The position numbers were made by a program, and so were the translations under genes. From NCBI GenBank assembly GCA_933228675.1, contig OW121742.1, forward strand, positions 108,198,440-108,262,439: 64,000 bases of DNA. Direction: 5' to 3'. Source of the stretch: Stomorhina lunata. Its lineage: Eukaryota; Arthropoda; Insecta; Diptera; Rhiniidae. Of the stretch, positions 12,861 to 25,613 are shown piece after piece. Numbering within the stretch: the first letter of the stretch is position 1; the number at the start of each line of letters is the position of its first letter. A model generated the notes under the pieces. The model was not told where the DNA came from, made no database searches, and saw only the letters and a program-made list of their open reading frames with translations.

Positions 12861-14140
12861 TTTCTATGTCTGCCAAAATCACTTTTCCTTTCCTCTTAAG
12901 TTTTAATTGTTTTCATTATCTCAAACTTAAAGTCATTGTCGCCCCTTAGAAATTATTTCAAGGTGTCTGGGGTGTGTTTGTTTATGCAAAATAGAAGGCG
13001 AAGAACAGGTGTTCTTGCACTTGAAACAGTTGTATTTTTCCTTTTATTTTTTGTTTTTTATTTGATGTCTTTAAATGGTTTATAAAATTAAATTTCTCTA
13101 AAAAAAAACCGACAAATTTAAATCGTAAGACACTTTTTACACTGTTTTCCATTAAATATAAGAATATTTTGTAAATTTTCTGAAAAACTTTAGAGAACTT
13201 TTCAATGAAAGTATAATTTTTAGAAACATTTTTATATAAGTTTAAGCAAAAATATTTGGAAACTATGAATACTTTATTATTTTTCCTTGTTTGAGTTAAA
13301 TTTTTGAAATTTTTAAACATGGATTTTGTAATTTTTCAGATTTGATTTCATTTTTTGTTCATTTATATTCACATTTTTCTGAAATATATTTGGAAATGGT
13401 GTAGAAATGTTTATAAATGGAATGTTTATAAGTTTTGTATTAATTTTGCTTTAGCTGCTAATGTAATTTGAATAATTTATTAGTAATAATGTTGTTTTAA
13501 TTTTAATTGTATGTATTCTTTGGAAAAAAATGTGCACGCTAATTTCTAAGCGAGTGCAAATGTACTGAATTTCACAATGAATCAGATTTCTGAATCTAAG
13601 ATCTAAAAAACAGCTGAAATAATAAGCGTTAATTATAAAAATGACAGCAATTATGTTTTAGAGGCCTCAGACAGACATTGTAAATAGTTCAAGATATAAT
13701 GATAAAAGCGATCGCCTTAACAGCTGTTGATTTATATTGTAAATTATTAATAAACTATTATACAAATTACTTTCTCTTCTTTAGTTTATTTTAGCTCTGG
13801 AACAGAATTATATTTGTTAAAAACGAGTTTAAATATAAATTCTATAAATTTCCTTAAAAAATTCTATTAATTTCATATCAATACGATTTTTACTTAAGCC
13901 GCCTTTTTATTATATTCAACTGCCGCCGTTCGCGTATTTCTTACGGCGGCGAATTCTCTACCACTTGTTTTGTTGTTTACAATCAGGTGAGAGTCACAAT
14001 AACAGTAATCACTGACTGATGTTGGCTTCTTCTCTTCATTAATATGGCGACCAAAACAATAACATTTATTTAACAGCAACTGTAACATTTCTGAGTTGTT
14101 GTTTGCCAAATTGCAGTCTTGCCATAAGAGTCTATAGTAA
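12861..14140. other. Spacer between two family A arrays; carries duplication copy 2
   Basis: AT-rich DNA without a convincing gene. It begins after the degenerate array near a CTTTCCTCTTAAG patch and ends at the next array. From about 13680 it holds the second copy of the diverged duplication also seen at 10.5-10.9 kb, so this array-spacer-array segment looks like a local segmental duplication of the previous one. Confidence 0.55.
13680..14130 (+). repeat. Diverged duplicated element, copy 2
   Basis: Homologue of 10500-10935 (blocks listed there). It contains a perfect stem GCCGCCGT / ACGGCGGC (13922-13929 with 13943-13950, 13-nt loop). A minus-strand reading frame crosses this copy, but the same frame meets a stop within a few codons in copy 1, so it is not a conserved protein. 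Confidence 0.55.
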
Positions 14141-15880
14141 AAAAAGACATTTTCTATTTTTTTTTAAACGAGAAATTTTGTAAAAAAAATAAGACACTTT
14201 TGAAAATATTTGAAAAATTTTCTATAAAAATTTCCTATTTTTATAGGAAATTTTAAAAATAGGAAATTTTTGAAAAATTTCCTATAAAATTTTTAAAAAA
14301 TTTCCTATAAAAAAAAGAAATTTTTGAAAAATTTCTTATAAAAATAGGAAATTTTTGAAAAATTTCCTTTAAAAATTTCTTATGAAAGTAAGAAATTTTT
14401 GAAAAATTTCCTATAAAAATAAGAAATTTTTAAAAATTTTTCTATAAAAACAGGAAATTTTTGAGAAATATTCTATGAAAATATGAAATTTTTAAAAAAT
14501 TTCCTTTAAAAATAAGGAATTTTTAAAAAAATTCCTTTAAAAATAGGAATTTTTTGAAAAATTTCTTATGAAAGTAAGAAATTTTTGAAAAATTTCCTAT
14601 TAAATTAAGAAATTTTTGAAAAACTTCTTATGAAAATAAGGAATATTTGAAAAAATTCTTATGAAAATAAGAAATTTTTAAAAAATTTCCTATAAAAACA
14701 GGAAATTTTTGAGAAATATTCTATAAACATATAAATTCCCTTAAAAATAAGAAATTTAAAAAAATTTCATTTACAAATAAGAAATTTTTAAAAAATTTCC
14801 TTTAAAAATAAGAAATTTAAAAAAAATTCCTTTAAAAATAAGAAATTTAAAAAAAAGTTCCTTTAAAAATAAGAAATTTTTAAAAAATTCCTTTAAAAAT
14901 AAGAAATTTTTACAAAATTTCCTTTAAAAATATTAAATTTTTAAAAAATTTCCTGTAAAAATAAGAAATTTTTAAAAAATTTCCTGTAAAAATAGGAAAT
15001 TTTTGAAAAATTTCCTATAAAATAAGAATATAAAAATAGGAAATTTTTGAAAAATTTCCTATAAAAATAAGAAATTTTTGAAAATTTTCCTATAAAAATA
15101 AGAAATTTTTGAAAAATTTCCAATAAAAATAGGAAATTTTTGAAAAATTTCCTATAAAAATAGGAAATTTTTGAAAAATTTCCTTTAAAAATAGGAAATT
15201 TTTGAAAAATTTCCTATAATAATAGGAAATTTTTGAAAAATTTCCTATAATAATAGGAAATTTTTGAAAAACTTCCTATAATAATAGGAAATTTTTGAAA
15301 AATTTCCTATAATAATAGGAAATTTTTGAAAAATTTCCTATAATAAAAGGAAATTTTTGAAAAATTTCCTATAATAATAGGAAATTTTTGAAAAATTGCC
15401 TATAATAATAGGAAATTTTTGAAAAATTTCCTATAATAATAGGAAATTTTTGAAAAATTTCCTATAATAATAGAAAATTTTTGAAAAATTTCCTATAATA
15501 ATAGGAAATTTTTGAAATAATTTTTAAAAAATTTCCTATAAAAATAGGAAATTTTTGAAAAATTTACTATAAAAATAGGAAATTTCCTATAAAAATAAGA
15601 CTGTTTTGAAAAATTTTCTATAAAAACAGGAAATTTTTGAAAAATTTCCTATAAAAATAGGAAATTTTTGAAAAATTTCCTATAAAAATAAGAAATTTTA
15701 AAAAAATTTCCTACAAAAATAAAAAAAATTTTGAAAAATTTCCTACAAAAATAAAAAGTTTTTGAAAAATTTCCTTTAAAAATAAGAAATTTTTGAGAAA
15801 ATTCCTATAAAAATAAGACATTTTTGTGAAATTTTCTAAAAAATAAGAAATTTTTGAAAAATTTCCTATCATCTTCAATT
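14141..15880 (+). repeat. Family A array (forward), degenerate to homogeneous
   Basis: Starts with irregular copies and becomes regular from about 14990. The stretch 15200-15510 uses a distinct AATAATAGG sub-variant (CCTATAATAATAGG) not dominant elsewhere, so a local block has been amplified. It then degenerates and stops at about 15870. Confidence 0.88.
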
Positions 15881-16795
15881 TTTCGTTTAGAAAACAATTA
15901 AACATTTTCATTTTCTAAGTGACGAATCGTTCTGGCTAACCATGAGTCTTTCTAAAATTTAATCTCTTATTTGTTTAACAAATTAAAATTTAATTTTAGT
16001 GTTTAAAATTTTTGTTTATAATCTAAATAACCAAAATGTTTAGAAAAGAAATGATCATTTAAAAATGCCTTAAGTTCAATGATCATAATTGACCATGACT
16101 AATTAAATTGTGGTGTCAGAATATATTAAATGATTAGATGTTGAGACCCGGCATTGCCCGTGTTATCTAAAAATTCATGTTTATTCATAAGATCTCGAAT
16201 GCTAACTCTCTCGATCCAGGTCGATCTTGCTGATAACAGTTTTAACACAGCGTTTTTTATAGTTCAGAGGATACATTATTATATTTACAGTATTTTTAGG
16301 TATTAGGGGCAAAGTCCTGATCCCCTGATCCTATCCTGCATAATTTTGTACAAAATTATTTTAGAAGTTACACATTTGCGCCGATCCCGCTTTTTCTAAT
16401 TAGAATCAAAAATCAAAATTTCAGTTTTTATTTGTACGGGGGAGAAAGTTCCCTGCGCCGATCCTACTAGATTTTGCCCAAATTACTTCCATATTTTCTC
16501 GAAGTTGTTAAGAGCAACAGGTGGATAAAATAAATTGATTTATTTTTCATTTCAAAATAAATTTGTTGCTAATCTTTTGTTTTTTGTTTATCATTTTATA
16601 TAATATTTTGTTGTTTGTTCTATTTTACCTTAAAAAAATTATTTCATTCACTCAACAGTCGTTTACATTGAACTTGACATAAAGACCAAAACAAAAAATC
16701 GCTAGACAAAAATCCCCACAAACAAAATATACAGTAATCCCTCGCAGAATAAGGGAAAAATTATAAAATTTAAAAGTTATCAAAGTCGAGTGTGT
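15881..16795. other. Unique spacer, no gene seen
   Basis: AT-rich with somewhat GC-richer patches at about 16140-16260 and 16310-16480 (GATCCC and CCGATCC words repeated), suggestive of an old transposon remnant that I cannot classify. No supported reading frame. A pogo-like terminal motif lies near 16732. Confidence 0.5.
16732..16755 (+). mobile_element. Possible pogo/Tigger-like terminal inverted repeat (single end)
   Basis: The string CAGTAATCCCTCGCAGAATA, preceded by TA, resembles terminal inverted repeats of pogo/Tigger elements as I remember them (CAG...CCCTCG). No matching inverted end was found by eye nearby, so this would be one end of a broken copy. Low confidence. Confidence 0.25.
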
Positions 16796-18215
16796 TTCTT
16801 ATATTTTTATAGGAAATTGTTCAAAAATTTTCTATTTTTATAGGAAATTTTTCAAAAATTTTCTATTTTTATAGGAAATTTTTCAAAAGTTTTCTATTTT
16901 TATAGGAAATTTTTCAAAAGTTTTCTATTTTTATAGGAAATTTTTCAAAAATTTTATATTTTTATAGGAAATTTTTCAAAAATTTTCTATTTTTATAGGA
17001 AATTTTTCAAAAATTTTCTATTTTTATAGGAAATTTTTCAAAAATGTTCTATTTTTATAGGAAATTTTTCAAAAATTATCTATTTCTATAGGAAATTTTT
17101 CAAAAATTTTCTATTTTTTTTAGGAAATTTTTAAAAAATTTTCTATTTTTTTAGGAAATTTTAAAAAAATTTTCTTTTTTATAGGAAAATTTTCTTTTTT
17201 TATAAAAACTTTTCGAAAATTATATATTTTTATGGGAAATTTTTCAAAAATTTTCTATTTTTATAGGAAATTTTTCAAAAATTTTCTATTTTTTATAGGA
17301 AATTTTTCAAAAATTTTCTATTTTTATAGGAAATTTTTCAAAAATTTTCTATTTTTATAGGAAATTTTTCAAAAATTTTCTATTTTTATAGGAACTTCAT
17401 CAAAAATTTTCTATTTTTATAGGAACTTTTTCAAAAATTTTCTATTTTTATAGGAAATTTTTCAAAAATTTTCTATTTTTATAGGAAATTTTTTGAAAAT
17501 TTTCTATTTTTATAGGAAATTTTTCAAAAATTATCTATTTCTATAGGAAATTTTTCAAAAATTTTCTATTTTTTTAGGAAATTTAAAATTTTTTTTTTTT
17601 TTTATAGGAAATTTTTCAAAAAATTTCTATTTTTATAGGAAATTTTTCAAAAATTTTCTATTTTTATAGAAAATTTTTCAAAAATTTTCTATTTTTATAG
17701 GAAATTTTTCAAAAATTTTCTATTTTTATAGGAAATTTTTCAAAAATTTTCTATTTTTATAGAAAATTTTTCAAAAATTTTCTATTTTTATAGAAAATTT
17801 TTCAAAAATTTTCTATTTTTATAGAAAATTTTTCAAAAATTTTCTATTTTTATAGAAAATTTTTCAAAAATTTTCTATTTTTATAGAAAATTTTTCAAAA
17901 ATTTTCTATTTTTATAGAAAATTTTTCAAAAATTTTCTATTTTTATAGAAAATTTTTCAAAAAAATTATATTGTTATAGGAAATTTTTCAACAATTTTCT
18001 ATTTTTATAGCAAATTTTTCAAAAATATTCTATTTTTATAGGAAATTTTTCAAAAATATTCTATTTTTATAGGAAATTTTTCAAAAATATTCTATTATTA
18101 TATAAAATTTTTCAAAAATATTCTATTTTTATAGGAAATTTTTCAAAAATTTCCTATTTTTATAGGAAATTTTTCAAAAATTTGCTATTTTTATAGGAAA
18201 TTTTTCAAAAATTTC
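16796..18215 (-). repeat. Family A array (reverse orientation)
   Basis: About 45 copies of the reverse complement of the 31-bp unit: CTATTTTTATAGGAAA followed by TTTTTCAAAAATTT. Sub-blocks differ: GGAAA monomers at both ends and a GAAAA block at about 17660-17960. Opposite in orientation to the arrays at 1-15.9 kb, and directly next to a different 12-bp repeat. Confidence 0.93.
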
Positions 18216-18470
18216 TAAGACATAGACTAAGATAATGACTAAGACATAAACTAAGACATAGACTAAGACATAGACTAAGGCATAGACTAAGACGTAGACT
18301 AAGACATAGACTAAGACATAGACTAGGACATAGACTAAAACATAGACTAAGACGTAGACTAAGACATAGACTAAGGCATAGACTAAGACATAGACTAAGA
18401 TATAGACTAAGACATAGATATAAATTATGTTATGACACATAGATTATGTCAAGACATAGGTTATGTCATA
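18216..18470 (+). repeat. 12-bp minisatellite (GACTAAGACATA)
   Basis: About 20 tandem copies of a 12-bp unit close to GACTAAGACATA, with variants AAGGCATA, AAGACGTA and AAGATATA, fading into AGGTTATGTCATAACA. Because 12 is divisible by 3 it stays open on the minus strand as a V-Y-V-L repeat. That reading frame is a by-product of the repeat, not a gene. Confidence 0.9.
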
Positions 18471-18650
18471 ACAGGCTTATGTTACACTTTAATATAAAAT
18501 TATTTTTCTGTCTACATTTTCCCTTTTTCTTTATCTTTCTCGTCATTCAAGTGTCTTTTCTTTGTCTTAACCTTCAGTTTCAAGTGGGTCTAATACTTTT
18601 CTATGCTTCATATCAGTTTCTATGTGAATTTATGTGGTACGTAATAACTA

Positions 18651-18779
18651 CAGAGTGGCGCAAAATTTGTAATACAATAAAAAATTTAATAACTTTCCTT
18701 TGGTATACAAAATTAAATTTTGTTCTAGCAGAACCGGATTTGGGGGTTTTTTTTGTGGCACGATTCTTGTGCCACCCTG
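18651..18779. mobile_element. 129-bp MITE of Tc1/mariner type
   Basis: Flanked by TA on both sides (18649-18650 and 18780-18781). The left end begins CAGAGTGGCGCAAAATTTG; the right end, reverse-complemented, begins CAGGGTGGCACAAGAATCG, so about 13 of the first 15 bases match as terminal inverted repeats. The right end also contains an internal hairpin GTGGCAC / GTGCCAC. No transposase: non-autonomous. TA duplication and a CAGGGTGGC-type end are typical of Tc1/mariner MITEs. A 150-codon reading frame running through here (from 18446) has no recognisable domain and overlaps the MITE, so I do not call it a gene. Confidence 0.7.
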
Positions 18780-18781
18780 TA

Positions 18782-19330
18782 CATATCATGTTTTCTGAAT
18801 ATAAAAATAGTCTAATGTTACGTCAAATAATTGTTGCGTTTTATGAACACGCGTTTTTCTGTATTGCTTTTTTTTGTTATACATCAAGTAAGAAATAGGT
18901 ATTGCAGAAAGATGAAATTGATGATATATTGTTTGAAATATTGTCAAAACAACGTGATCATTTCTGCACTGACTGTCTGGCTCTAGGAAAAATATTAACA
19001 ATTTAATTGAATGAGAAAAAAAAACAAACATGAATCTTTAATTAACACAAAAAAATATTTAAAGATTTTTTCTATTTACTTTAAATGTCTTGGTAATTTG
19101 TTTTAATTATTGTAAATAAATAATATTTATTTATAATGAAAGTAAATAAAAATATCAATTGTTTTGTGGAAGGAAAAAATTGAGTAATTGGAGCATTTAA
19201 GCAAATAAGGCGGGGAATTGGTTTGGAAAATATTTAATTTGGAAGAAAATACACAAATAAATATACTTATTTTATTGGAATTAAAGCAAAACAAATATAT
19301 TTTGTGGGTTTTTATGAAAACTATTAAAAA
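18782..19330. other. AT-rich spacer, no gene seen
   Basis: No supported gene or repeat. Short frames on both strands here have only AT-driven composition and no recognisable domain. Confidence 0.5.
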
Positions 19331-22300
19331 AATTTCTATATTGAGTCTAGTTTTGAAAGTGGAACCTAATCTCATTTTGATGGTAGATCCAAAAATTTGA
19401 TGGCAATTGAAAGCTTTTCACCTCCAGTTTACAAATCTATACAAATTTAATTGTTTTCAAAATGTTTGTAATGAAAAATTTTGAAAAAACTACATTTTTT
19501 CACAAAAATCATTTTTAAATCAAAATAATTTAAAATCTATTATTTTCTAAGAATTCTTTATTAAAAAGTTTTAATATTTTATTATCTGAGTTAAATATAT
19601 GCTCTTTTTATGGAATCCACTTAGAAATTTTCAATATTTTGAATATTTTCCAAAGTGGATCGTATGTGGAACGTAATTTCATATTGATGTTAGCTTCAAA
19701 AAATGTATGTCAAATGAAAGCTTTTCACTTCCAGATTACAAATCTTTACGAATTTTATTGTTTTCATAACTTTTGTAATAAAAAATTTTGAAAAAATCTT
19801 CATTTTTTAACGAATTTTTTTTGAATAAAATAAATTTAAAATCAATTATTTTCTAAGAATTCTTTACTAAAATGTTTTAATATCTTATTATCTGAGTTAA
19901 ATATATGTTCTTTTTATGGAATCCACTTAGAAATTTTCAATATTTTGAATATTTTCCAAAGTGGATCGTATGTGGAACGTAATTTCATATTGATGTTAGC
20001 TTTAAAAAATGTATGTCAAATGAAAGCTTTTCACTTCTAGATTACAAATCTATACAAATTTTTTTGTTTCCATAAATTTGGTAATGAAAAATTTTGAAAA
20101 AACTAAACTTTTTTTTAACGGAAATCTTTTTTGAATCAAATTAATTTTAAATCAATTATTTTCTAAGAATTTGAGTTTAATATATGTTCTTTTTATGGAA
20201 TCCACTTAGAAATTTTTAATATTTGGCCTATTTTCCAAAGTGGATCGTATGTGGAACGTAAGCTCATCTTGATGTTAGCTTAAAAAAATGTATATCAAAT
20301 TAAAGCTTTTTACTTCCAGATTACAAATCTATACGAGTTTTATTGTTTTAAAATTAATTTTTGTAATGAAAAATGTTGAAAAAACGACATTTTTTTTCGT
20401 AAAAATCTTTTTCAAATCAAAATTATTTAAAATCGATTATATTCTAAGAATTATTTACTAAAATGTTTTAAAATTTTCATATTTGATTTTAATATATGTT
20501 CTTTTTATGGAATCTACTTAGAAATTTTCAATATTTTGCCTATTTTCCAAAGTGGATCGTATGTGGAACGTAATTTTATATTGATGCTAGCTTCAAAATA
20601 TACATGTCAAATGAAAGCTTTTCACTTCCAGATTAGAAATTTTTACGAATTTTATTGTTTTCAGAACTTTTGTAATGAAAAATTTTGAAAAAACTTAATT
20701 TTTTAACGAAAAATTTTGAAAAACTAAAATACTCTTTTTTGAATCAAAATAATTTAAAATCTATAAATTTCTAAGAATTCTTGACTAATATTAATATTTA
20801 AGTCTAAAAACTGTTCTTTTTATGAATTCCACTAAAAAATTCTTAATATTTAGCCTCTTTTTGAAAGTGGATTGTATGTGGAACGTATTCTCAAGTTGAT
20901 GCTAGCTTAAAAAAATTGAACGGAAATGAAAGCTTTCAAGTCTTAGATAACAAATCTGGAAGAAAATTATTAATTTTACAAATTTGATAATGGAAAATTT
21001 TGAAAAAAAACCAAATACATTTTGAATTTTTCGATTGAATTTGACTTGAATTAAAATTGAGATGTTTTCTGAAAATTCTTTTCTAAAATGTTCTAAAAAA
21101 AATTAATTTCGTTAAATTTCTCTTCTTTTTTTTGAATCCACTTAGAAACTCTTAATATTTAGCCTATTTTTCCAAGTGGATTGTATGTGGAACGTAATCT
21201 CAAGTTGATGCTAGCTTCAAAAAATTGATCGCAAATTTAAGCTTTTGACTTTTAGATTACAAAACTAGAAGATTTTGAATGATTTCACAAATTTGGTAAT
21301 GGAAAATTTTGTAAAAACTAGGCTTTTGGTTAAAAGATTTTATAAAATAAAATTATTTGTGGGAAGTAATCTCCAAATAAAACTAGCTTCTAAAAATTGA
21401 TGACAAATTAAAGCTTATGACTAAGAGAAGTCAAAACTGTATGAAATTAGTTGATAATTTAAATTTCGTGGAATAAATTTATAAAAAAGTTTCCAAATAT
21501 TGAATAATTTCCCAGAATAAAAGTTTAAACTACAAATTTCTTTAAAATAGTTTTGTATATCTTTCAAATTATTTTCATTCCCACTAAAAAAAACCTCAAT
21601 AAATCAAATTTATTAACATGTTTATACGTACTTATCACTATTTGTTGAAGAAAATCTTTAAACATTAACATAAATTTATTTATTTATTTCATTTGCACAT
21701 TAAATTCATCAAATGATTATTGAATTTTATGTTAAATGTTGAGTATAATAGATTCTAAATTATGCTAATTAAACTATAATATGAAATAGCTTAAGAGATT
21801 TTAAAAATAAATCTTAGCAAAAATCTTTGTTCGCATTTTTAAAATCAATTTGAGAAATTTGAGATTTTCTACAAATACTTTTTTTCATATTTACTAAATG
21901 ATTTTAGCCTTGTAAATATTTAAAAGATTTACAATTGAAATTTTTCTTTATAATTGTTTGGAATAAAGAGAGCTGTGAAAAAACGCTTTGAATTTTTAGC
22001 AAATTATGGATAAGCCTCGAAATAACAGAAGGGTAGGTGGTAATTTTGAAAATATTTGTTTAGAATTTTGTTATTTGTGATTTTTTTATACATAATTTTA
22101 AGTTTTTGAATAATATATGAAGATTTTTTAGGTCAAATTCTTTGTATTAAGCTTATTTTAGCTTGTGGAACGTATGTGGAATGTAATCTCAAGTTTAAGC
22201 TAGAGCGTAAAATTTGATGGCAAATGAAAGCTTATGAAAAATACTTTTAAAACTTATGTAAATTTGAAACTTTAAAGCAAGTTTTGTTCATCTTTTTTGA

Positions 22301-25300
22301 AATTAAAGAAAAAAATCGATTTGGATAAGAAAAACAGAAAATTTTTAATTTTTTATCATGAAGTTCAGAAAAATGCTCTTTATATTACTTTTTATTTTAT
22401 ATTTGGCTTTTCTTTATATATACTCCTAACTTTGGAAACTAAATTTTTAATATTGGGCTAATTTTAGCTTGTGGATTGTAAGTGGAACGTAATCTCAAGT
22501 TAAAGCTAGCTCTTGAAAATTGATGGCAAATAAAAGCTGAGGAAAAATGCTTTTAGAAATAATGTTTAGTTTAAGTGTTTAAGTGATTTTGTTAAATAAT
22601 TTTTAAAAATATTCTTTACCAAAAAATATTTTTTATTGAAAAAACAATACATTTTTAATATTTTGTGTTGGAACTTTAGAAAAGATATGCTTTTATATTT
22701 TTAAAATAAGTAGTACCCTTTTCTTTTTAATATCTGCTAATTTTGAATACCAAATTCTTTAAAAATCGCTTATTTTGGCTTGTGGATCGTATGTGGAACG
22801 TAATCTCAAGTTGAAGCCAGCCCAAAAAAATTGATGGCAAATGAAAGCTTGGAAAAAATGCTTAAGAAACAATGTCAATTTTTTAGATTTTTATCGATTT
22901 TATGAAACAATTTTTTAAAAATATTTTTTAGTAAAAAATATTGAAATTTTTCCTTTTAAATTCAGGAAATTTAAAAATTTTGTATTGGAGCTTTATAAAA
23001 TATGAGTTTTTTATATACTTAAATCATGTATTTACATTTTTTATAATATCTGCTAATTTTGAATACCAAATACTTCATATTTCGCTTATTTTAGCTTGTG
23101 GATCGTATGTGGAACGTTATCTGAACTTAAAGCTAGCCCATAAAAATTGATGGCAGATGAAAGCTTGAGAAAAATGCTTTAAGAAACCATGTTAATTTTC
23201 TAGATTTGATCGATTTTGTGGAACAATTTTTTAATATTTTCTTTAGTTAAAAATATTAAAATTTTTGCTGTTAAATTACAGAAATTGCAAAATTTTGTAT
23301 TAGAGTTTTATAAAATATGAGTTTTCTTGATACTTAAAGCTTGTGTTTTACATTTTTATATCATATCTGCTAATTTTGGATACCAAATTCCTCATATTTT
23401 GCTTGTTTTAGCTTGTGGATCGTATGTGGAACGTAATCCCAAGTTGAAGCTATCTCAAAAAAATTGATGGCAAATGAAAGCTTAGGAAAAATGCTCATAA
23501 AAACTTATAAAATTTTTATGATTTCATAAACTTCGTCTAACAAAAATTTAAATTTTATGAAAAAAAAGAAATTTAGAAACTTTTTTTAAATTTTATCATT
23601 GAAAATTCCTATTTGTGGCAAAAGTTTCTAAAACTTTCTCATTTCAATTTTATTATATAATACATTTCCATCATTAATAAAAATTAATGGCTTTTCAAGG
23701 TAAATTTTTGCTGATTCGATTTAAAAGCATGTGCTAGATTTTAACGGTTCCGCTTATCAAGGGACAAAATTGATTTTTGCTATTAAAAATTTTAACAATT
23801 TTAATAAATGAAGTCATATTAGCTTAAATTCAAACATGGCTAATGTTTGAATTTGTTTAAAGATAAGTGTTTTAGTGCTAATTGATTTATTTTGATAAAA
23901 TATCAATTATTCTTTTTTATTTTAAAAGGTTAAATAGAATTTATTGCTATTTTTTGTTGTTGTTAATTTATTGGCATAAGATTGATAACGCGTGTTTTTA
24001 TGCGAAAGCCGTGGTGCTGTCTCTTACTTTTACTTTAGCTTGAATTATGTTTTTAGTTGAGAAGTTATGGAAAATTTCCGAAGTATTTTTATTTTTTTAT
24101 TTTTTGTCAGAGAAACTTAACTTAAATCGGTTATTGATTTTATATTTTGTTTAATTTAATTTGTTTTTAAATCATCCAATTCGATTTTTAAGGCGAAATT
24201 CTTCATATTTTGCTCAATTTTGTAGAACAAAATTTTATTTTTTGTTTAGAAAAATTTTGCAATTTTTATTTCAAATAATTTGGAAAAATTCAATATTTTG
24301 TTAAGGTAACATATCTAAAATAATATATCATTTTATCTAAAAGTTTGGTATAATTTGTTTATAACTTATAATCTGATTTTGATACGTAAATTTGTATTAC
24401 AACGCTAATTTTTGCTTGTGGAACGTATGTGGATCATATTCTCTACTTTAAGCTAGCTCGAAAAAATTGATGGCAAATGAAAGCTTGTGAAAAGTCCTAA
24501 ATAAAATAATAATATCTTATCAAATTTAAATATATTTATTGAACAAAAGTTTCAAAAATTTGTTTAGTAAAATTTCAATTTTTTCTAGAATTTTGAAAAC
24601 TTTAATATTTTGTTCTAGCAACTTATTTCAAATAAGATTTTGTCTTGGTTTTTAGTTAGATTTCAATTGTTTTTAACTTATCCGCTGATTATCTGGACCA
24701 AATTCTCAACATTTCACTCATTTTTAGCTTGTGGAACGTATGTGGATCGTATTCTCATCTTTAAGCTAGATCGAAAAAATTGATGCCAAATGAAAGCTTA
24801 TGAAAAATGCTTTATATAATAATAATAATTTATAAAATTTGAATATATTTATTTAACAAATTTTTCAAAAATTTGTTTAAAAATTTTAAAAATTTTTAAA
24901 AAAAATTTCGTAAAATTTTATTTTTTTGTTCTACCAACTTATTTCAAATTAGATTTTGTTTTGATTATTTGTTAGATTTAATTTGTTTTTAACTTATCCC
25001 CTGATTATCTGGACCAAATTCTCAACATTTCATTCATTTTTAGCTTGTGGAACGTATGTGGATTGTGTTCTCAAAATGAAGTTAGCTCGAAAAAATTGAT
25101 GGCAAATGAGAGCTTTTAGAAAATGCTATACCAAATAATAATAATTTTTCAAATTTGAATATTATTATCTAACAAAATTTTTAAAATTTAGAATTTTTCT
25201 AAAAGTTTTCAGATCAAATTTTGTAAAATTTAATTTTTTTTGTTTCAGAAAATTGTTATAGAATCAATTTTGGCTTAAATTTTAGTTACATTTACTTAGT

Positions 25301-25450
25301 TTTTAAATTACTAGCTCAGTTTTAAGACTGAATTCTCGATAACTCCCTTATTTTGGACTGTAGAACGTATGTGGATCGTATTCTCAAATTAAAGCTAGCT
25401 CAAAAAAATTAATTGCAAATGAAAGCTCATAGAAAATGCTATAGAAAACT
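19330..25450 (+). repeat. Family E tandem repeat, about 310-bp units with conserved core
   Basis: Diverged tandem units each carrying a core that reads GTGGATCGTATGTGGAACGT, then AATCTCAAGTTGAAGCTAGC, then TTGATGGCAAATGAAAGCTT. Cores start at about 19655, 19961, 20240, 20552, 20867, 21176, 22165, 22471, 22792, 23098, 23415, 24418, 24731, 25047 and 25360, with weaker ones at about 19360 and 21358. Spacing is 279-321 bp, with two gaps of about 1 kb where cores are lost or weak. The core is itself an 11-bp direct repeat (GTGGAWCGTAT). Sequence between cores diverges much more than the cores. It ends about 150 bp before the first recognised SLC26 exon and so is probably within an intron or the upstream region of that gene. 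Confidence 0.85.
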
Positions 25451-25613
25451 AATAAAATTTTAAGTATTTGAATCTATTTATAGAATAAATTTTTCAATTT
25501 TTCTTTTTAGACAAATTTTATTGCTAAAAGTTCTTTTAAAATTAGCTAAAAATTAGTTTTATTTAGAAACTCAAATAAATTCTAATATTTCTTTCCAACA
25601 TTTCTTGTTTCAG

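Noticed and set aside
13894..14109. 71-codon minus-strand frame in the duplicated element
   Set aside because: Starts only from TTG and meets a stop within a few codons in the homologous copy at 10.7 kb, so not conserved.
11895..15911. Several minus-strand F/K/I/Y-rich frames
   Set aside because: Translations of the 31-bp family A monomer, which lacks stops in some frames.
16140..16480. Helitron-like end (ACCCGGCATTGCCCG) and GATCCC repeats
   Set aside because: Suggestive words but no complete terminus or target structure could be identified by eye.
18174..18440. Minus-strand V-Y-V-L repeat frame
   Set aside because: Translation of the 12-bp GACTAAGACATA repeat.
18446..18898. 150-codon plus-strand frame
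   Set aside because: F/Y/L-rich composition driven by AT content, no recognisable domain, begins in the 12-bp minisatellite edge and runs across a MITE.
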